Shown here one piece after another: positions 59,614-64,000 of a stretch of DNA of 64,000 nucleotides. A program made the translations under genes and the position numbers. Location: the NCBI RefSeq assembly GCF_017583065.1, contig NZ_JAGEVL010000001.1:558001-622000 (forward strand), given 5' to 3'. Source of the DNA: Staphylococcus shinii (GTDB taxonomy: Bacteria; Bacillota; Bacilli; Staphylococcales; Staphylococcaceae). How positions within the stretch are numbered: the stretch's first letter is position 1; each line of letters opens with the position of its first letter. The notes beneath the pieces were generated by a model. It saw only the letters and a list, made by a program, of their open reading frames with translations. It was not told the origin of the DNA and made no database searches.

Positions 59614-60900
59614 TTATAAGAAATAACGTTGTATATCGTTCCAAGTCACTAAGACCATTACGATTAATACAAATACTGCACCAATTGCAATAATCGTTGT
59701 TTCTGCTTTTTTATTTACAGGTTTTCTAAATATTGCTTCGTAAAAGACAAATAGTATGCGACCACCGTCTAAAGCAGGTACAGGTAATAAATTCATTAAT
59801 CCTAAGTTGACACTTAATAATGCCGTCCAAGAAATTAAGTTTATTATACCAGTTTTAACCACAGAATCGACTGAATGATAGATACCAACAGGTCCATTTA
59901 ACATATCAAAAGAGAAGTTGCCTGTGAAAATACTAGCAATCATCCCGACAATTGCAGAGAAAATAAGCTTTCCAGCTTCTAATGTGCGGTCAATACCAGC
60001 AACGATTGGTTTAAATAAAGTGTGTTCTGTGGTAGGAGTATAGCCAAATAAATATCTTGTTTGACTCTTATTTTTAGTAACTTTTTGTTCTACTTTTTTA
60101 GGCTTTATATCCATCGTATGGGTTTTACCATCACGTTCTACTGTCATTTTTGCTTTTTTGTCTTTATTCTGTTCAACAAATTTATCGATATCACTTTTGT
60201 CTTCGATTTTTTTATTATCTAATTTCACAATTGCGTCACCAGATTTAAGTCCAGCTTGAGCTGCCGGCGTATCTTTCGCTACTTCATCAACTGAATTCGT
60301 CGGTGTACCTTGATAATAAGCTAAACCGATAAATAAGACTAATGTAAGTAAGAAATTAAACAATGGTCCAGCAAATAACGTTAAGAATTTTTGATAAGGC
60401 TTTTTATATGTGAATTGTCTGTCTCTAGGTGCAATTTGAATTAAACTACCATTTTCTACAAAATATGATTTTTCTGCAATAGGGAAACGATGACGTTCAT
60501 CATCATAGGCAGTCACACCTTCCACAAATAAGCCATTTTTAAAATCACATTGTTTTACTTCCATAGCTTCAATTTGTTGGAATTTGTGTTGGTCATCTAA
60601 AATGATATGTGTAATTTCTTCTTTATCATTTAATTTAATTTTTACGTGCATTCCTGGTTGAACAGGCGGCTCTTCTAAGCCGTCGCCCGCCATACGAACA
60701 TAACCACCTACAGGTAATAGTCGTATTGTATATAACGTTTCATTTTTTCTAAAACTAAAAATTTTCGGTCCCATACCAATTGCGAATTCTGGACACATAA
60801 TCCCTGCCCGTTTGGCAAAAAACATATGCCCATACTCATGCACGGTTACGAGGACACCAAAGACGATTATAAAAGAAATAATTGTTACTAGAAAACTCAA
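59614..60900 (-). CDS. rseP: RIP metalloprotease RseP
   Basis: A site-2 intramembrane zinc protease that cleaves anti-sigma factors or remnant signal peptides, about 428 aa. The zinc motif HEYGH is in the first helix ([12 protein letters not shown]), the third ligand motif in [12 protein letters not shown], and a PDZ domain lies at about 195-275. I prefer the TTG at 60900 with GAGGTG 7 nt upstream; this matches the S. aureus N-terminus (SxLVTII). The ATG at 60915 lies before the ribosome-binding site. Confidence 0.94.
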   Translation of the reverse strand: MSFLVTIISFIIVFGVLVTVHEYGHMFFAKRAGIMCPEFAIGMGPKIFSFRKNETLYTIRLLPVGGYVRMAGDGLEEPPVQPGMHVKIKLNDKEEITHIILDDQHKFQQIEAMEVKQCDFKNGLFVEGVTAYDDERHRFPIAEKSYFVENGSLIQIAPRDRQFTYKKPYQKFLTLFAGPLFNFLLTLVLFIGLAYYQGTPTNSVDEVAKDTPAAQAGLKSGDAIVKLDNKKIEDKSDIDKFVEQNKDKKAKMTVERDGKTHTMDIKPKKVEQKVTKNKSQTRYLFGYTPTTEHTLFKPIVAGIDRTLEAGKLIFSAIVGMIASIFTGNFSFDMLNGPVGIYHSVDSVVKTGIINLISWTALLSVNLGLMNLLPVPALDGGRILFVFYEAIFRKPVNKKAETTIIAIGAVFVLIVMVLVTWNDIQRYFL

Positions 60901-61199
60901 TTTGATACACCTCATATATTCTTAATAAATTAACTACGTTTAACTTTTAAAAAACAAGCGCTTTACTTTAAAGTTTGTTATTCGTACTTCAGATTATAAA
61001 ATTATAACACAATAATGCTAACTGAAACACGTTACTATTATATATTATTGTGGCCATTTTTTATGTAAAAAGGTATCAGCTAATAATTTAGTTTATTTAA
61101 TCTCTAAGATGTTTTGATTATGTAATAACAGTGGCCTAATTCAACTTGCATATCTCGTAATAGCAAAACGTAGTATTAAGTTAAATTCTTTAGATTTAT

Positions 61200-61264
61200 T
61201 AAAGGAGTTAAGAATCATATTAACTGTATGCTTAGCGCAGTTACTCCAATTCATTAACTCCATG
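61200..61264 (-). terminator. long terminator after cdsA
   Basis: GGAGTTAATGAAT pairs with ATTCTTAACTCC, with AACTG/CAGTT inside, followed by TTTAAT on the minus strand. The remaining 60901-61199 has no gene and should hold the rseP promoter. Confidence 0.75.
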
Positions 61265-61298
61265 TTTATAATTTATAAAATTTTAAGAACAACTATGT

Positions 61299-62081
61299 TT
61301 AGCTTTGAATTAATAATATATTCAACAATGGCAATACAAACATAAAACTATCAAATCTATCTAAAATACCACCGTGGCCCGGTAAAATTCTACCTGAATC
61401 TTTAACACCAAAATGGCGTTTAAAACCTGATTCAACAAGATCACCTAGCTGTCCGAACATACTTAAAATAATTGTAACTATGATTAATAGCCAGGTAGCT
61501 ATATTAAAATCAACAAATAGCATCATTACAAGTGGGACAATTATACTACAAATTAATCCGCCAATAAAACCTTCTATTGTTTTATTAGGGCTGATAACTG
61601 GCCACAACTTATGTTTGCCCATCAATCTACCAAAAATATAAGCGCCCGTATCTGTTAACCACACAACTAAAAATGCGAACAAGATGTAATGCAAGCCTTC
61701 TGAACGAGTTTCATATAAATACATAAAACCAATACCAACATATGCGATAGACATAAGACAGAAAGCTGCATCCATAAAGCTAAATCTATTCTTAGAAAGC
61801 ACGGTATAACTTAATAAAATAAAACTCATAGCTATTAACGATTTTAATTGGAAATTATTAACCCAGTCGCCTGCTTCTTGAGGCAACATAATAATTAAAA
61901 TACCTAATGCACTTATTATACCTGGTATAGATAAGAACTTAATCATATTCATATTAAGCAATTCTTTTAGAGCTATAAATGCTAATAAATATGAAAATAG
62001 CATTAGAATAAAGCCGCCCTTTAGTAATACAGGGAGAAAAATGATAAGTGCTATGATTGCGGTTAAAGTTCTAACTTTCAT
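61299..62081 (-). CDS. cdsA: phosphatidate cytidylyltransferase
   Basis: Makes CDP-diacylglycerol from phosphatidate and CTP, supplying PgsA, also in this window. 260 aa, about eight membrane helices. The C-terminal signature is complete: [34 protein letters not shown]. The start has TAGGAG 7 nt upstream. It follows uppS by about 18 nt in the same operon. Confidence 0.96.
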   Translation of the reverse strand: MKVRTLTAIIALIIFLPVLLKGGFILMLFSYLLAFIALKELLNMNMIKFLSIPGIISALGILIIMLPQEAGDWVNNFQLKSLIAMSFILLSYTVLSKNRFSFMDAAFCLMSIAYVGIGFMYLYETRSEGLHYILFAFLVVWLTDTGAYIFGRLMGKHKLWPVISPNKTIEGFIGGLICSIIVPLVMMLFVDFNIATWLLIIVTIILSMFGQLGDLVESGFKRHFGVKDSGRILPGHGGILDRFDSFMFVLPLLNILLIQS

Positions 62082-62098
62082 ACTAATCTCCTAACTAT

Positions 62099-62860
62099 TT
62101 ATAACCCACCAAAGCGACGTTGGCGTGATTGATAAATTTTAATACAATTTATTAATTCTTCCTTATCAAAGTCCGGCCATAATTTTTCGTTGAAAATAAA
62201 TTCACTATACGATACTTGCCAGATAAGGAAATTACTAATTCTTTGTTCTCCTGAAGTTCTTATCAAAAGATCTGGGTCAGGATATGCATGAGTCATCAAA
62301 TGCTCATCAATCATTTGTTCAGTGATTTCATCACTCGATAAACCTTTAGCAGTTAATTGATCATAGATTTTTTTCACACTGTTTACAATTTCGGCACGTC
62401 CACCATAGTTCATAGCAAAGATTAATTTTAAGCCTGTGTTGTCCTTAGTATCTTCTTTCGCTTTAGCTATTGCGTTGAGTGTAGAATTTGGCAAATGTTC
62501 CAAAAAGCCAATCGTTTCTACTTTCACATTATTCTCTATCAATTCCGGTAGAAAAGTTTTTAAAAATGTGCCTGGTAAACTCATAATATAATTAACTTCA
62601 TTTTCCGGCCTTGACCAATTTTCTGTAGAGAATGCATATAATGTTAAGTATTTTATTCCCAGATCACTAGCTACTTTAGTGATGTTTTTTACGGTTTGTG
62701 TACCTTGGTAATGACCTTTAATTCTAGGCAATTTCCTTTGTTTCGCCCAACGACCATTACCATCCATTATGATTGCAACATGTTCAGGTATATTATGTAA
62801 ATCCAATTCGAAATCGGATTGGTTAGGCTGATTTTTTTTCTTATTTAACTTTTTAAACAT
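62099..62860 (-). CDS. uppS: isoprenyl (undecaprenyl diphosphate) synthase
   Basis: Adds isopentenyl units to farnesyl diphosphate to make the C55 carrier for peptidoglycan and teichoic acid. About 253 aa. HVAIIMDGNGRWAKQRKLPRIKGH has the catalytic Asp and diphosphate-binding Arg/Asn; LTLYAFSTENW and DLLIRTSGEQRISNFLIWQVSYSEF complete the cis-prenyltransferase motifs. The start at 62860 has GGAGG 7 nt upstream; the longer frame to 62884 lacks a site. Confidence 0.96.
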   Translation of the reverse strand: MFKKLNKKKNQPNQSDFELDLHNIPEHVAIIMDGNGRWAKQRKLPRIKGHYQGTQTVKNITKVASDLGIKYLTLYAFSTENWSRPENEVNYIMSLPGTFLKTFLPELIENNVKVETIGFLEHLPNSTLNAIAKAKEDTKDNTGLKLIFAMNYGGRAEIVNSVKKIYDQLTAKGLSSDEITEQMIDEHLMTHAYPDPDLLIRTSGEQRISNFLIWQVSYSEFIFNEKLWPDFDKEELINCIKIYQSRQRRFGGL

Positions 62861-62963
62861 GGTATTTCCTCCGAGCGTGATCATCTATGTTTATTATAAT
62901 AGGTTCTAGATGCAATTATCTACCATTTTATCATACTAGATAGGCGCATTGAATAAACAAATA

Positions 62964-63000
62964 AAAAAACTGTACCAAAGTCTGATTTGATACAGTTCAG
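62964..63000 (-). terminator. terminator after frr
   Basis: AACTGTA-CAAA pairs with TTTG-TACAGTT (one mismatch), followed by a run of T on the minus strand. The remaining 63001-63089 has no gene. Confidence 0.85.
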
Positions 63001-63089
63001 ATAAAATATGATAGACTTCTGTTTTTTGAACCCCGTTGATTAATTGAAACAACAGAATTGAAGCCAAGTCTTATCATTCATTACCATGT

Positions 63090-63644
63090 TTATACTGACA
63101 TAATATCTTGTTCTTTTTCTTCTAACAATTTATCGATTTCTTTAATTGAATCGTCAGTTAGCTTTTGTACATCTGCTGTTTGTGATTTTAAATCATCTTC
63201 AGTGATGTCAGCATTTTTTTGTTGTTTTTTAAGTTCATCATTAGCATCACGACGTACGTTTCTAACAGCCACTTTAGCATCTTCGCCGATTTTCTTAACT
63301 TCTTTAACTAAGTCTTTACGACGCTCTTCTGTTAAAGCAGGCACACTTATACGAATCACTTCGCCATCACTTGAAGGATTAACGCCTAAGTTAGCAGCAT
63401 TAATCGCTTTTTCAATGTTACCTACAGATGATTTATCGTATGGCGCAATTACTAATAAACGCGCTTCTGGTACACTGATGCTTGCAAGTTGTTGTACAGG
63501 TGTCGGTGCACCATAATAGTCAACAGTTACACCATTTAATAAATTTGAGTTAGCTCTACCTGCACTGATATTAGCTAATTCTCTAGAAAGATTATCTACA
63601 GATTTTTGCATTTTTGATTTCGTGTCATTAATAATGTCACTCAT
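63090..63644 (-). CDS. frr: ribosome recycling factor
   Basis: Splits post-termination ribosomes with EF-G, 184 aa. [37 protein letters not shown] and [37 protein letters not shown] are the family signature. The ATG at 63644 has AGAGGTG 7 nt upstream; an ATG at 63650 is too close to the site. It follows pyrH by about 10 nt. Confidence 0.97.
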   Translation of the reverse strand: MSDIINDTKSKMQKSVDNLSRELANISAGRANSNLLNGVTVDYYGAPTPVQQLASISVPEARLLVIAPYDKSSVGNIEKAINAANLGVNPSSDGEVIRISVPALTEERRKDLVKEVKKIGEDAKVAVRNVRRDANDELKKQQKNADITEDDLKSQTADVQKLTDDSIKEIDKLLEEKEQDIMSV

Positions 63645-63661
63645 AGTCATACACCTCTAAA

Positions 63662-64000
63662 TTATTTTGTTATTAACGTTCCTATTTTTTCACCCATAAC
63701 AGCACGTTTAATATTGCCTTCTTCTGTTATAGAAAATACATTCAATGGGATATTATTATCCATACAGAATGATGAAGCCGTTGAATCCATGACTTGTAAA
63801 CCTTCTTGTAACATTTGAATATGTGTTAAATGTTCATACTTAATTGCATTTTGATCTACTTTTGGATCAGCAGAGTAAACACCATCAACATTGTTTTTAC
63901 CCATTAAGATAACATCAGCTTCAACTTCAGCCGCACGCAATGCTGCTGTAGTATCAGTAGAGAAATAAGGATTCCCTATACCAGCTGCAAATATTACAAC
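63662..64000 (-). CDS. pyrH: uridylate kinase (5' part cut off by window)
   Basis: Phosphorylates UMP to UDP. About 112 C-terminal residues are visible, running to the window edge: [46 protein letters not shown], the amino-acid-kinase UMP-binding region, and ending [10 protein letters not shown]. It precedes frr, as in nearly all Firmicutes. Confidence 0.96.
   Translation of the reverse strand, partial: VVIFAAGIGNPYFSTDTTAALRAAEVEADVILMGKNNVDGVYSADPKVDQNAIKYEHLTHIQMLQEGLQVMDSTASSFCMDNNIPLNVFSITEEGNIKRAVMGEKIGTLITK

Overview
This is a low-GC Firmicutes chromosome segment whose gene content and order match the core genome of Staphylococcus (glpDKF/mutLS, miaB, kor, ymdB, rny, recA, cinA, pgsA, the ymf block, ftsK, rnjB, pnpA, rpsO, ribF, truB, rbfA, infB, nusA, rimP, polC, proS, rseP, cdsA, uppS, frr, pyrH). 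PolC, RecA, RNase J2 and RseP are close to, but not identical with, the S. aureus proteins as I remember them. A coagulase-negative species, perhaps of the saprophyticus/xylosus group, is likely; I cannot fix the species. Nearly every gene is on the minus strand, so transcription runs from high to low coordinates.

Layout, 64 kb to 1: partial pyrH, frr, uppS, cdsA, rseP, proS and polC (translation, isoprenoid/lipid and replication genes); the rimP-nusA-ylxR-ylxQ-infB operon, closed by its own terminator; a 3.9-kb accessory stretch (44.4-48.36 kb) lying between infB and rbfA, which are normally neighbours. That stretch holds an uncharacterised 332-aa protein gene, a frameshifted HTH/WYL-type regulator, a possible tiny CxxC-peptide transcription unit and many hairpins. 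Then come rbfA, truB, ribF, rpsO, pnpA, rnjB, ftsK, a GntR regulator, the YmfF/YmfH peptidase-like pair, an SDR (YmfI type), a DUF3388 protein, a RodZ-like protein, pgsA, cinA, recA (with LexA box), rny, a small plus-strand gene, ymdB and korAB.

Between korB and miaB sits a second accessory block (15.6-19.4 kb): two tandem poly-gamma-glutamate hydrolase-like (YjqB family) genes, an Rrf2 regulator preceded by a perfect palindrome, an FAD/dithiol oxidoreductase and a thiamine-binding (MTH1187/YqgV) protein. The left end has miaB, ymcA, thiW, mutS, mutL, glpP, an S66 LD-carboxypeptidase, glpF, glpK, glpD, an alpha/beta hydrolase and partial miaA.

Regulation that can be read directly includes GlpP-type leader terminators before glpF and glpD, a cre site on the glpF promoter, an SOS box at recA, clear promoters for rny and recA, many intrinsic terminators, and a family of dispersed hairpin repeats with a GGGACAGAAAT core. 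No rRNA, tRNA, CRISPR array, prophage or intact insertion sequence was seen. The least explained items are the infB-rbfA insertion, a roughly 125-nt structured element between rnjB and ftsK, and the Rrf2/oxidoreductase/YjqB block.
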